DNA of 64,000 nucleotides from Pyrinomonadaceae bacterium. GTDB lineage: Bacteria; Acidobacteriota; Blastocatellia; Pyrinomonadales; Pyrinomonadaceae. The notes below the pieces were generated by a model. It made no database searches. It was not told the origin of the DNA and saw nothing but the letters and a program-made list of their open reading frames with translations. Positions 47,651 to 56,921 of this stretch are shown piece by piece (positions within the stretch are counted from its first letter, which is position 1; each line of letters starts with the position of its first letter). The position numbers were made by a program, and so were the translations under genes. The DNA is taken from contig JACMJZ010000032.1 of the NCBI GenBank assembly GCA_014380365.1, forward strand, positions 168,860 through 232,859. Direction: 5' to 3'.

Positions 47651-49420
47651 CTAGCTTTTCTTCTTCTCCGCGATCCACTCGACGACGTTGCGTTCCAAAA
47701 CATCCAAAGGCACGGCGCCGGAGCGCAGTACTACGTCATGAAATTCGCGGAGGTCAAACCTGGCGCCCAGCTCGCGATTGGAGCGCTCACGCAATTCAAG
47801 GATCTTTAGTTGGCCGGTCTTATAAGCCAACGCCTGACCTGGCCAGGCAATGTAGCGATCGATCTCATTGATGATGTCGAGTTCCTGCTTGGGGCAGTTT
47901 TCCATGAAATAGTCGATGGCTTGTTTACGCGTCCAGTGCATCTGGTGAATCCCGGTATCAACCACTAGCCTTACCGCACGCCACATCTCGTAGGCGAGCT
48001 GGCCAAACCTGGCATAAGGATCGTCGTAGAGTCCCATCTCTTCGCCAAGCGATTCGGCGTATAGTCCCCAACCTTCGACGAAAGCCGTGTAGCCGCCATA
48101 GCGACGAAAGTTTGGAATGTCGCCCTGCTCCTGGGCCAGTGCAATCTGCAAGTGATGTCCCGGCACAGCTTCATGGAGTGATAGCGCCATCATCTCCCAC
48201 TTGGGTCGGGATCCTGGTTGGAACAGGTTTACGAAATAGGTGCCGGCACGCGAGCCGTCGGCGGCGGGTTGGCGGTAATAGGCCGTGGTTGTATCGGGGG
48301 CAATTGCGGAAGGAATTGGTTCGACGCCATAAGGCATGCGCGGCAAAGTTCTGAACACCTTAACAAGGTTCGGATCGATACGCTTGGAGATCGCCTGGTA
48401 GGCGGCGAACAACTCTTCCGGAGTACTGTAATAGAAGCGCTTGTCCGTTCGAAGAAAAGTGAAGAACTCCTGAAGTGTTCCCTTGAAGCCGACTTGGTTC
48501 ATCACTTCCTGCATAGCCGTGCGAATCCGTTTCACTTCGCTCAAACCCCTGGCGTGCACCTCCTGCGGCGTGGTGTTTGTGGTCGTATACTTCCGGACCA
48601 GAAAAGCGTACATCGCTGGGCCTTCCGGCATTTGCCACGCACCCACCTCCTTGTAAGAAGCCTGCAAATATTCCTCGACGAAAAATCTCTTGAAGCTCTT
48701 GTACGCAGGAATGATATTTGAACCAATAGCGGCGAGCGCCTCTTTCATCAAACGCTCCTGATCAACCACCGGAACCGAACCAGGGAATCGTTTGAAGGGT
48801 TTGTAAAAAGGACTTTGGTCAGGATTGTCAACGATCTGTCTATCAATCTGCGCCGGCACGCGCCGCATGATTACTTCCGGCAGCAGCATTCCCGTGCGCA
48901 CGCCCTCGCGCATCAACCCAATGGTCTGATCCATGTGCACCGGAAACGCTTTCAGCCGAGCGATCCAATCTTCGTAGTCTTTGACGGTTGCGAAACGGAG
49001 CGAATCGGCGAGTTCGTTTTGTGTTTGAATGCCGCCGCGCTGGTTCAGCGGTACCAGATACCAGCGATACTTAAACTCTTCAATCGCCAATTCGTTGGCT
49101 TTCTTGTACAGATCATAATTGAGTTGCTCCGACTTGGAGAGTTTTGTCCGGTCTATCCTGGCGAGCTCGCCGAGCACCTCCTGGTCATGAGTGTGGCGTC
49201 GCTTGATCGCTTCCAGGCTCGTATCGCTCCAGCGATCATTCCAACGTCGATCGCCCAATTGCGACGCACGCGTGGGACTTTCGCGCAGGTCATACTCCCA
49301 CTCGCGCGCGAAGAGATCGTGCAGCGCCTTTGTTGTTGCCGCCTCCTGGGCAGCTACTGTGGCCACGAATAAGAGAAGTCCCAACGTGACCGGAATCGAG
49401 CGCAATAAAGCTGAATACAT
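47651..49420 (-). CDS. Secreted DUF885-family metallopeptidase
   Basis: 589 residues with a signal peptide (residues 1-24, ending VAAQE). The diagnostic zinc site is HEAVPGHHLQIALAQ, and a downstream Glu (AFVEGWGLYAESLGEEMG) is the third ligand region. DUF885 members are Zn peptidases of gluzincin-like fold, many with unknown substrates. The gene lies upstream of hutF on the same strand, with 28 bases between, and may share its transcript. It is large, normal length for the family. Confidence 0.85.
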   Translation of the reverse strand: MYSALLRSIPVTLGLLLFVATVAAQEAATTKALHDLFAREWEYDLRESPTRASQLGDRRWNDRWSDTSLEAIKRRHTHDQEVLGELARIDRTKLSKSEQLNYDLYKKANELAIEEFKYRWYLVPLNQRGGIQTQNELADSLRFATVKDYEDWIARLKAFPVHMDQTIGLMREGVRTGMLLPEVIMRRVPAQIDRQIVDNPDQSPFYKPFKRFPGSVPVVDQERLMKEALAAIGSNIIPAYKSFKRFFVEEYLQASYKEVGAWQMPEGPAMYAFLVRKYTTTNTTPQEVHARGLSEVKRIRTAMQEVMNQVGFKGTLQEFFTFLRTDKRFYYSTPEELFAAYQAISKRIDPNLVKVFRTLPRMPYGVEPIPSAIAPDTTTAYYRQPAADGSRAGTYFVNLFQPGSRPKWEMMALSLHEAVPGHHLQIALAQEQGDIPNFRRYGGYTAFVEGWGLYAESLGEEMGLYDDPYARFGQLAYEMWRAVRLVVDTGIHQMHWTRKQAIDYFMENCPKQELDIINEIDRYIAWPGQALAYKTGQLKILELRERSNRELGARFDLREFHDVVLRSGAVPLDVLERNVVEWIAEKKKS

Positions 49421-49523
49421 GAGTCATCTCCAGAAGCGTATGCTCCACCAGAAGTTCGGGCATCCAGCCCGCGTTCTTTGACAGAGAGAAGCAGGTAGGC
49501 TCCTGCCCTCCCGGCCTACTTGC

Positions 49524-50357
49524 TCAGAGGCCCTTGGTTGCAAGAACTTCCCGCGCCGCCGAACGATTACCGTTACAACTAATTCGCCTTGGACCCTCAA
49601 GATAGCTGACCTTAAATCCAAGCTTCTTGTACAACCGAACAATTCGCGGAGTCGCCTGATTCGAGAGGACGACTGGCCCCCGGTGCGCCGCCAGCCATTC
49701 GGCGGTTCGTATCTGATCGTCCCAGCTAAAGCCGCCAGCACTGTAGGTCGTAAACTCTACATCGTATGGGGGATCGGCATAAACAAAATCCTTCCGGTCG
49801 AGGGGCAACGATTCGATGTCGCTGTTGGTAAACGTCCAGTTTTCCAGTGCGGCAGGGAATCGACTGAAATCAGTGATGTAATTGATCGAATTATGCTGAC
49901 CAAACGGCACGTTGAACTCACCGCTGCGGTTAAAGCGACAAAGACCATTGAAGCCCGTGCGATTTAGATAATAAAAGAGCTGTGCCGCTTCCGCACCCTG
50001 CCATTTTCGCTTCCTGACCATGTCGTTAAAACGACTCCGGTGCGTGTAGAAGGTTGCCTCGTCGTTTCTCATTCGGAGGGTCGCGTCGAGACCGTGCTTC
50101 AGCTCGGTGTAGAAGTTGATGAGGTGTGGATTGATGTCGTTCAGCAGAGCGCTCTTGGGTTTCAAGCCCAACGCGCACGCAAGCCCTCCGCAGAAAGGCT
50201 CGACGTAGCGCCGCGACGCGTGCGGTCGCCACAGAGGCGCGAGGTAGGGTAGCAACCAACGTTTGCCCCCAGCCCACTTCAGCGGAGGTCTAAGCAGGGT
50301 GTCGACAGGCTTCGATCCTTCAGAGGGTTCAAACGAACCTTCGTCCAAGTTACGCAT
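49524..50357 (-). CDS. Dam-like DNA adenine methyltransferase, orphan
   Basis: 277 residues from the ATG at 50357; a TTG at 50519 would add 54 residues of poor quality. Motif order and content match Dam-type N6-adenine methylases: KWAGGKRW (motif X, SAM), FCGGLACALGL (motif I), YLNRTGFNGLCRFNRSGEFNVPFG and the catalytic DPPY in FVYADPPYD. It probably methylates adenine in GATC or a similar site. There is no restriction enzyme or MutH next to it, so it is an orphan methylase that may have regulatory or replication-timing roles. Length is like E. coli Dam. Confidence 0.85.
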   Translation of the reverse strand: MRNLDEGSFEPSEGSKPVDTLLRPPLKWAGGKRWLLPYLAPLWRPHASRRYVEPFCGGLACALGLKPKSALLNDINPHLINFYTELKHGLDATLRMRNDEATFYTHRSRFNDMVRKRKWQGAEAAQLFYYLNRTGFNGLCRFNRSGEFNVPFGQHNSINYITDFSRFPAALENWTFTNSDIESLPLDRKDFVYADPPYDVEFTTYSAGGFSWDDQIRTAEWLAAHRGPVVLSNQATPRIVRLYKKLGFKVSYLEGPRRISCNGNRSAAREVLATKGL

Positions 50358-50623
50358 AGCCGCTGGAGTCGCGGTCGTAACACCGCGGGGCTTTTTTACT
50401 GCTCGGGTGTATTTACCTGCCAGAAGAGTGCTTGCTTTCACGGTTGTTAAAGCGAAAATAACAGCACTTATGCGGCGGGTCAAAGATTGGACGGACTTTC
50501 CATTGTCGTTGAGCGTCAAAGAACATAGAAACCCCGAGCATGACGATTTAGTTGTGAGCGCATTTATTAATCCGTAACGCTATGACGCGAAAGCGTGAAA
50601 CAAACGGCTCAGGAGTTTCCGAA

Positions 50624-51099
50624 GTGAACCAGAATGTACCCTTGGCTCGCAGGAAGGCTCTCATCGTTTAGGGAACTGGCGGATGAAACGCTTATTTACG
50701 ATCTCGCGACCGACCAGGCTTACTGCCTGAATCTCACAGCCGCTCGCGTTTGGAAGAATTGTGATGGCGAGAGAACAGTCGCGCAGCTGGGTGAGTTGTT
50801 GAAGGTAGATGCTGACGCGCCTGTGCCGGACGACATCATCTGGCTGGCTCTGGATCAACTCGAAAAAATTTAACTTGCTTGAGAGTGCTCCGGCAAAGCC
50901 GGCGGTCCCGACCCAAATACACAGGCGAGAGTTGGCGCTATCGATAGGTGTTGCAGCCATCGTGTTGCCGGCAGTGCTGACGATCATGGTACCCACTGCT
51001 CAAGCTCAAGGAAGTACCTGTAAGAATCGACCCTGTAACGTGCCGGCCGACTGCTGTCCCTCCGATCCTGTTTGTAATCCCAGCAATAAATGCAAATAG
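50624..51099 (+). pseudogene. PqqD-domain protein with cysteine-rich tail, two single-base frameshifts
   Basis: Reading from a GTG at 50624 with AGGAG eight bases upstream, the sequence matches the intact homologue at 51710 in three segments lying in three frames. Removing one T near 50675 (gttta) joins the start to a PqqD-like domain (TLIYDLATDQAYCLNLTAA); removing one A from the A6 run at 50863-50868 continues it as LEKFNLLES into a membrane helix and a six-cysteine tail (C-x4-C-x5-CC-x5-C-x5-C, about 51018-51098). Both breaks are in short homopolymers, so sequencing error or recent decay is likely. The intact gene would encode about 158 residues. Confidence 0.75.
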
Positions 51100-51407
51100 A
51101 GTCGTCGCCCTCTCCCGCGAAACGAATGACTCCCACTAGTCTTGAACCCCCACAAACTACCAAACAATTTGCGCCGAGTCTTTGACTCCTCCCCGGCTCC
51201 TCGCATATCCAAACCTACAAAGTCACTCCGTAGCCCTTGCGTAATTGTTGGCAGTTTGCCAAACTTGCAAAACACCTGAATAGCTGTGCGGCTTTTGTTG
51301 GAGAACCCAATGAATCAACAGCTTAAGCAGTTAGGGTTATCTAATCGGCGTCCAGCGGAGCAAAGCGTGTCATATAAACAGTTAGCCCGTTAAGCTTGAC
51401 AATTTAC

Positions 51408-51435
51408 TTGACATCTGTGATTAAACGGTGATAAT
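51408..51435 (+). promoter_or_regulatory. Sigma70-type promoter for the PqqD-domain protein at 51710
   Basis: TTGACA (51408-51413), 16-base spacer, GATAAT (51430-51435). An extra TTGACA lies 12 bases upstream (51396). The start would be near 51442, giving a leader of about 268 bases. Confidence 0.55.
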
Positions 51436-51454
51436 TTGCCGCGGTTCAGGCCTG

Positions 51455-51476
51455 CTCCGAAACCTTAGTTTCGGAG
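51455..51476 (+). promoter_or_regulatory. Leader hairpin in the 5' untranslated region
   Basis: ctccgaaac pairs perfectly with gtttcggag around the loop ctta. It lies about 15 bases after the expected transcription start and 235 bases before the ATG at 51710. There is no T run, so it is more likely a regulatory or stabilising structure than a terminator. Confidence 0.45.
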
Positions 51477-51709
51477 GTTTGAGGCTCTTACCGGCAGCGG
51501 GCATTCACCTACGGACCTTCTCGTAACGCTTGACGATCCAGGCACCGAATTAAACGAGGTCACGAGAGAAAAGCTCTTCTTTTGGAAAATAGTTCGGGCT
51601 TCCCAATGATGCGTACACAGAAGCGCAGGTTCGTTGTTTTTCCAAGACTCGGGCCCTTTCCGAAGACTTTGGCGAGAGCGTCTATCCGCCAAACAACAGG
51701 GGGACTTTA

Positions 51710-52237
51710 ATGAAACGAGAACCCCGAGAGTTTCTGCCGCTGGCACGCCGGGAGAGGATGATCATTAAGGAGGTAGACAATGAGCTGCTCGTTTACGATC
51801 TCCAACGGGACCAGGCCCATTGTCTGAACCCTTCAGCGGCCGCCATCTGGCGCCTGTGCGACGGGAAAACGACGCCCGATCGACTCGCAATGTCGTTTGA
51901 GAAGGAAACCGGCAACAGGGTAGATGAAGGTGTTATTTGGTTGGGGCTGCAAGACTTACGCCGCAGCCATTTGTTGGAAGAGGGTGTGGATTGGCCTGAG
52001 CAAATGATTGTGGCGAAGCGCATGGGCATGTCCCGGCGAGAAGCAGTCAGGCGGATTGGTCTGGGCGCAGCCATCGCGTTGCCTCTCGTGATCTCCATAA
52101 CTGCGCCGACGGCGGTGCAGGCCGCTGTCTCTTGCGGCGCCAGATGCAAACCATGCAGCACCGGCTCGGAGTGTTGCTCCGGCGTATGCGTCACCGACCC
52201 TGCAGGTTGCAATCCAGGCACCCGGCGTTGCGCCTAA
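51710..52237 (+). CDS. PqqD-domain protein with internal signal-like helix and eight-cysteine tail
   Basis: 175 residues. Residues about 10-95 are a PqqD-type RiPP-recognition-element domain (IIKEVDNELLVYDLQRDQAH, CDGKTTPDRLAMSFEKE, VIWLGLQDLRRSHLL). Residues about 104-140 are a twin-arginine-like helix (SRREAVRRIG, then GAAIALPLVISITAPTAVQA) with an AxA cleavage-like site. The last 35 residues carry eight cysteines (C-x3-C-x2-C-x5-CC-x3-C-x6-C-x6-C), close to knottin or conotoxin spacing. This suggests a cytosolic recognition domain fused to an exported disulfide-rich peptide. A broken paralogue lies 600 bases upstream, and the C25 peptidase begins about 80 bases downstream. Function inferred, not known. 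Confidence 0.7.
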   Translation: MKREPREFLPLARRERMIIKEVDNELLVYDLQRDQAHCLNPSAAAIWRLCDGKTTPDRLAMSFEKETGNRVDEGVIWLGLQDLRRSHLLEEGVDWPEQMIVAKRMGMSRREAVRRIGLGAAIALPLVISITAPTAVQAAVSCGARCKPCSTGSECCSGVCVTDPAGCNPGTRRCA

Positions 52238-52319
52238 CCAGACGTCAAGCGGGCTGGCACCCGACGTTTTAGAGGTAACCGGCCGTTAGTTCAGGATCAG
52301 CTCGAATTTGCTGATAGTC

Positions 52320-55300
52320 ATGATGGTGCAGAGTCATAAGCCCCGAGCTGGTGTGCGACGTTTCGGCGTCGTTATGGTGACATTGATTGCCGGGTTGCTT
52401 TTGTCAGTTTCGTCAGCGAACGCCGTGACTAAGACGGCAAACTCAGGTGCACTCAACTGGGGCACTTCCGGGTCTTGGAGCCCGTCGGGCGTGCCTGCGA
52501 ACGGCGACGATGTCGTTATTCCAAGCGGCTCCACGATGACTCTGAACACTGATACCAACAGCCTCCTTAGCTTGTCAGTCACAGGGACGCTGACAATTGG
52601 GAGCAGCAATACTGATAGGACCATCACTGTTACCGGAAACGTCACGGTGAACAGTGGCGGCGTCTTTCAAACTGCGGGGAACGGAGGGAACATCTTCATC
52701 CTCGGTGGAAACCTCGCAAATGCTGGCACCTTCGATGCGGTCATCGGTGGCGCCACCATGAACACCACGTTCAATGGCAGCGCTAATCAGACGGTAAGTG
52801 GGGCGGGGGGCACAACAGATTTCAATCTCGTCACAATCAACAATACCGGGGCGGTGAATAACAATATCGTCGAGGTAACCTCAACTAACTTCACCGTTCC
52901 GGCAGGCTTTCTGACATTTACTGACGGGATTTTCAAGATTTCAGGATCGTTTACGCTCAGTAATACATTTTTTCCATTAGCCGCCTACACGATCAACGCA
53001 GACGAGGGAATCTGGCTCAACAACCCAAACGCGACCGTCACTGGACAGGGCAGTGACGTGAATCTCAGCGGCTTGCTACGAGTTTCACTGGGAACGTACA
53101 ACATAGGAAATGCCGCGGACCTCAGCCTGATCTACGCGACCGGTTCTACGATTGACATTCAAGGCGGTGCCCTAAATATCTCGGGCTCGCTTCAAGGGAC
53201 TACCGTTTCGGCTCTCGGGACGACAAACACAACCACCTACAGCCAGAGCGGTGGGACAATAACAATAGCTATAGTGGGTGTGAACTCAAGCGTTGCGTCA
53301 GGAGGCAGTTCGTATGGCTCCTTTGATATCCACGCACCTGGTTCATCCTTCACGATGAGCGCGGGGACGATCATCCTTCAGAATCCCACGAGTATCCCAA
53401 GTGACTATGTAGTCGGCGCCACTCTTGGCAGCGTGACTGGAGGTACCGTCCAGTTTGGAAATGCCAGTACGACTGTTCCTAATCGTTACCTGATGACCAG
53501 TACGACGCCGATCTTCAACTTGACGATCAAGGACACAATCTCACCGACCGCGAGGATTTCAATTAGTCCTTTAACAGTTAAGGGGGTGGTAACGATCGAC
53601 GCGGGCGCCGATTTTTGGGCGCAAAGCCTCGGTCTTACCGTTGGCGGAAACTGGGTTAATAATGGCATTTTTACTCCCGGAACCCAGACGACGACTTTTA
53701 ACGGAACATCAGCGCAAGCAATCAGTGGATCAACCACGACCGGGTTCAGCAGCCTGACGATTAATAACGCCGCGGGCGTGAGCCTTAGCGGTGTAGATGC
53801 AACGGTCAACGCCGTTCTTTCACTCGACAGCGGCGACCTGACGACAGGCGCAAATTTCCTGAACATGGCCGTGGGGGCCACGTCTACCGGCACGCCCGCG
53901 CCAGGCACTGATGTTGTTGGTAATGTCAGACGCACTCATACATTCACTACCGGCTCTACCTATGCGTTTGGCAATCAGTTTGTAAGTCTTAACTTCACGG
54001 CTGCCGGCACGAAACCCACGGCCGTGAATGTCAATCTGGTTAAGTCAGTTCCGACCGGCACCGACTACGGATTCCCAACAGCCGTGCAACGCACCTACAC
54101 AGTTACGCCGACGGCGGGCACCGGTTATTCGGCGACGTTGCGCTTGCACTATCTCAATTCAGAGCTTAACGGGAACAATGAAAACGCAGCCGACTTCGAT
54201 CTGTGGCGGCACAACGGCGTCGACACCTGGCAGCGGCAGGTCAAGACTGCAAACAACCCTGCCGATACAGCCAATTGGGCAGAAAAATCAGGGGTCACCC
54301 AATTCTCCGCATGGACTTTGGCGGGTGGCTCCGCTTCCGGACCTGGCCCTACAGCGGTAAGGCTGACGCGATTCAACGCAGTGAGTTTTACGGACGGCGT
54401 ACGACTGACGTGGGCCACTGGTTACGAGGTCAACAATCTCGGGTTTAACGTCTATCGCGAAAAGAATGGACGGCGAAGTCGCGTGACACCGGCCGTCGTT
54501 GCGGGTTCAGCCCTAACGGTTGGTCAGGGTAACCGTCTAACGGCTGGCTATTCCTACTCCTGGTTTGATCAGGAAGGCACTCCAGATACGGCCTACCATC
54601 TGGAAGCCATCGATCTTAACGGAAGTCGCCAATGGGCCGGACCCGTCTACCCTTATGCAACTGCCTCGTCTGACCTCCACCACAAGGGCGCGCGCGTAGC
54701 TGACCGCGCGCTGCTTTTGAGTGAACTTGCCGGGGCCTCAGGCGGTAACGCCCAGGCGGCTGAAAGGGGATGGCCCTCTTCGATGTCTGCAATTAAGGAT
54801 ACGGAGCGTTCGCAGATCGGAAAATCAAACGCCACAGCTCTTGAAACACAACAACAGATCGCCGCCGGCGCTGCAGTGAAGATTCGGGTTCGCAAGACGG
54901 GTTGGTATCGTCTGAACCGGTCTGAATTGATCGCGGCCGGACTAGACGCGTCCACTGACGCGCGCCTTTTGCAGTTGTTTGTAGACGGACAAGAAGTGCC
55001 CGTTCGCTTGAATGGTGAGGGACCGAGTCTTAGCGGCGTTGACACACTGGAGTTCTACGGCGTCGCACTCGATACCCCGACGACGGACACGAGGACCTAT
55101 TGGTTGGTCGCCGGCAACACACCCGGCAAACGGATTAGCGCGAAACGTTCCAAGATGAAGCCCGCCGATCTGTATTGGACGGGGAATACGGGCGTGCGCA
55201 GTTTCGACTACACGACCGAGCGGCGCGAAAAATTAATCTATTCATCCTTCCTGCTAAATGGTGACGCGGAGAATATTTTTGGCCAACTCATCTACGGCGA

Positions 55301-56900
55301 GCCGGTGCCGCAGACGCTGAAGGTTAGCCACTTTGATCGTGAGGCGCCTGGACAGGGAACTGAGCCGCAGCTCGAAATCGCGTTGCAAGGACTAAGCGCG
55401 CAAAGTCATGAAGTCAAGGTTCAAATCAACGGCGCCGACGTCGGCACGATAAGTTTCGCTGGTAGTGAACACCCCGTAGCAAAGTTCGCCGTCAATCGTT
55501 CACTTCTGGTTGACGGTGACAACGTCGTTTCGTTGCGTTCCACCAACGGTGAATCAGACCTGAGCTTCATCGATTGGATCCGCCTGACGTACGCCCATCG
55601 GTACATCGCCGACAACGACGCGCTCAGCTTCAGCACGCCCGCAGGCCGCATCGCCAGAGTTGACGGCTTCTCGACTTCGAATCTCCGCGTGGTTGACGTA
55701 ACAAACCCGAGTTCGCCAATTGAACTGCAACCAATAATCGAACCGTCCAGGAGCGGATATTCGCTGCGGCTCCCGGCGGCTGATAGCGTGCGAACATTGC
55801 TGGCCTTCGCGGACAGCCTGGCTGAAATTCCGGCGACGACGGTGGCAAACGATCTGTCGGACTGGAACTCAAGTGCGAATGGCGCTGACATGGTCATCGT
55901 TACCCACAAGAGTTTCCGCCAGGCTATTGAGCCGCTCGCCAACCTGCGGCGGAATCAGGGCCTCGTGGTCGCCGTCGTCGATGTTGAAGATATCTATGAC
56001 GAGTTCAGCTACGGCGCGCACACGCCCGCGGCCATAAAGAGTTTCCTGATGTCGGCGGCTGGGAACTGGAGTCGCAAGCCGCAATATCTGCTGCTGGTTG
56101 GCGATAGCAGTTGGGATCCGCGCAACTATCTCAATGAAGGTGATAACGACCTGGTGCCGACGAAGTTGATCGACACATCCTTCCTGGAAACGTCTTCAGA
56201 CGATTGGCTGGCAGATTTCAATGGCCTGGGCCAGGCAGACATGGCGATTGGCCGGTTGCCAGCACGCACGGTAGCCGAGGCCAATCTGATGGTTGCGAAG
56301 ATCATGTCGTTTGAGCAGGAGCGGGAGTTGAATGTGCCCCTGCGAAACGCGGTCATGGTTGCCGACAATGGCTTCGAAACGCAAAGCGCGCAAACCGGTG
56401 CGCTAGTGCCTCCGGGCGTCGGCGTGCAAACAATAAATCGCAGCGGCGGCAATGACGATCTGACGCGGTCCCAGGTTGTAGACGCACTCAATCAAGGTCC
56501 GATGATCGTGAATTATTACGGTCACGGGTCGGTGGGCGTCTGGACCGGTGCAGGTCTGCTTGATTCGAACCTGGCCGCCAACCTGACAAACACCAATCGT
56601 CTATCTCTTTACGTAATGATGACGTGTTTGAACGGTTACGGACATGACGTCTATATCGACAGTCTGGCTGAGTCTGCGTTGAAAGCGCCAAATGGTGGCG
56701 CAGTCGCGGTGTGGGCTTCGTCAGGGTTTACTGAAACTCAGTCGCAGTTTGTCTTGGACCAGGCGTTTTATCGCGAGTTGTTCGGCAGTCAAACTATCAG
56801 GTTAGGTGAGGCCATTCGCAACGCGAAGGCTTTAACCAGTAACAGTGACGTGCGCCGCACCTGGGTGCTTTTCGGCGATCCCGCAATGCGGATGCGGTGA
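52320..56900 (+). CDS. Giant secreted C25 (gingipain-type) cysteine peptidase
   Basis: 1526 residues from the ATG at 52320 (a TTG at 52308 is possible). A signal peptide (VVMVTLIAGLLLSVSSANA) is followed by about 650 residues of beta-helix or G8-like repeats (TTTFNGTSAQAISG and NTTFNGSANQTVSG type), a central beta-sandwich region and a C-terminal peptidase C25 domain (residues about 1190-1520). His1402 (YYGHGS) and Cys1436 (MMTCLNGY) form the catalytic dyad. Such enzymes are exported; in Bacteroidota they go through the type IX system, but no T9SS C-terminal domain is obvious here. It follows the cysteine-rich peptide gene and precedes the tyrosine kinase, which may reflect a surface-processing system. 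Confidence 0.85.
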   Translation: MMVQSHKPRAGVRRFGVVMVTLIAGLLLSVSSANAVTKTANSGALNWGTSGSWSPSGVPANGDDVVIPSGSTMTLNTDTNSLLSLSVTGTLTIGSSNTDRTITVTGNVTVNSGGVFQTAGNGGNIFILGGNLANAGTFDAVIGGATMNTTFNGSANQTVSGAGGTTDFNLVTINNTGAVNNNIVEVTSTNFTVPAGFLTFTDGIFKISGSFTLSNTFFPLAAYTINADEGIWLNNPNATVTGQGSDVNLSGLLRVSLGTYNIGNAADLSLIYATGSTIDIQGGALNISGSLQGTTVSALGTTNTTTYSQSGGTITIAIVGVNSSVASGGSSYGSFDIHAPGSSFTMSAGTIILQNPTSIPSDYVVGATLGSVTGGTVQFGNASTTVPNRYLMTSTTPIFNLTIKDTISPTARISISPLTVKGVVTIDAGADFWAQSLGLTVGGNWVNNGIFTPGTQTTTFNGTSAQAISGSTTTGFSSLTINNAAGVSLSGVDATVNAVLSLDSGDLTTGANFLNMAVGATSTGTPAPGTDVVGNVRRTHTFTTGSTYAFGNQFVSLNFTAAGTKPTAVNVNLVKSVPTGTDYGFPTAVQRTYTVTPTAGTGYSATLRLHYLNSELNGNNENAADFDLWRHNGVDTWQRQVKTANNPADTANWAEKSGVTQFSAWTLAGGSASGPGPTAVRLTRFNAVSFTDGVRLTWATGYEVNNLGFNVYREKNGRRSRVTPAVVAGSALTVGQGNRLTAGYSYSWFDQEGTPDTAYHLEAIDLNGSRQWAGPVYPYATASSDLHHKGARVADRALLLSELAGASGGNAQAAERGWPSSMSAIKDTERSQIGKSNATALETQQQIAAGAAVKIRVRKTGWYRLNRSELIAAGLDASTDARLLQLFVDGQEVPVRLNGEGPSLSGVDTLEFYGVALDTPTTDTRTYWLVAGNTPGKRISAKRSKMKPADLYWTGNTGVRSFDYTTERREKLIYSSFLLNGDAENIFGQLIYGEPVPQTLKVSHFDREAPGQGTEPQLEIALQGLSAQSHEVKVQINGADVGTISFAGSEHPVAKFAVNRSLLVDGDNVVSLRSTNGESDLSFIDWIRLTYAHRYIADNDALSFSTPAGRIARVDGFSTSNLRVVDVTNPSSPIELQPIIEPSRSGYSLRLPAADSVRTLLAFADSLAEIPATTVANDLSDWNSSANGADMVIVTHKSFRQAIEPLANLRRNQGLVVAVVDVEDIYDEFSYGAHTPAAIKSFLMSAAGNWSRKPQYLLLVGDSSWDPRNYLNEGDNDLVPTKLIDTSFLETSSDDWLADFNGLGQADMAIGRLPARTVAEANLMVAKIMSFEQERELNVPLRNAVMVADNGFETQSAQTGALVPPGVGVQTINRSGGNDDLTRSQVVDALNQGPMIVNYYGHGSVGVWTGAGLLDSNLAANLTNTNRLSLYVMMTCLNGYGHDVYIDSLAESALKAPNGGAVAVWASSGFTETQSQFVLDQAFYRELFGSQTIRLGEAIRNAKALTSNSDVRRTWVLFGDPAMRMR

Positions 56901-56921
56901 TCGCGATCCAAAAGGGACGGA

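Larger units (their letters stand above)
51100..51709. other. Gene-free region with promoter and leader hairpin
   Basis: Holds the promoter at 51408-51435 and the hairpin at 51455-51476 (separate entries). The first 300 bases look featureless; I see no third cysteine-rich peptide gene here in any frame. Confidence 0.5.

Noticed and set aside
50863-50871. Programmed ribosomal frameshifting at the A6 run
   Set aside because: The needed shift is +1, not the -1 typical of A6 slippery sites, and a second +1 shift occurs upstream; sequencing error or decay is simpler.
50809-51099. Separate gene for the cysteine-rich tail alone
   Set aside because: Its first 20 codons are an out-of-frame reading of the PqqD domain; alignment with the intact homologue shows one gene with frameshifts.
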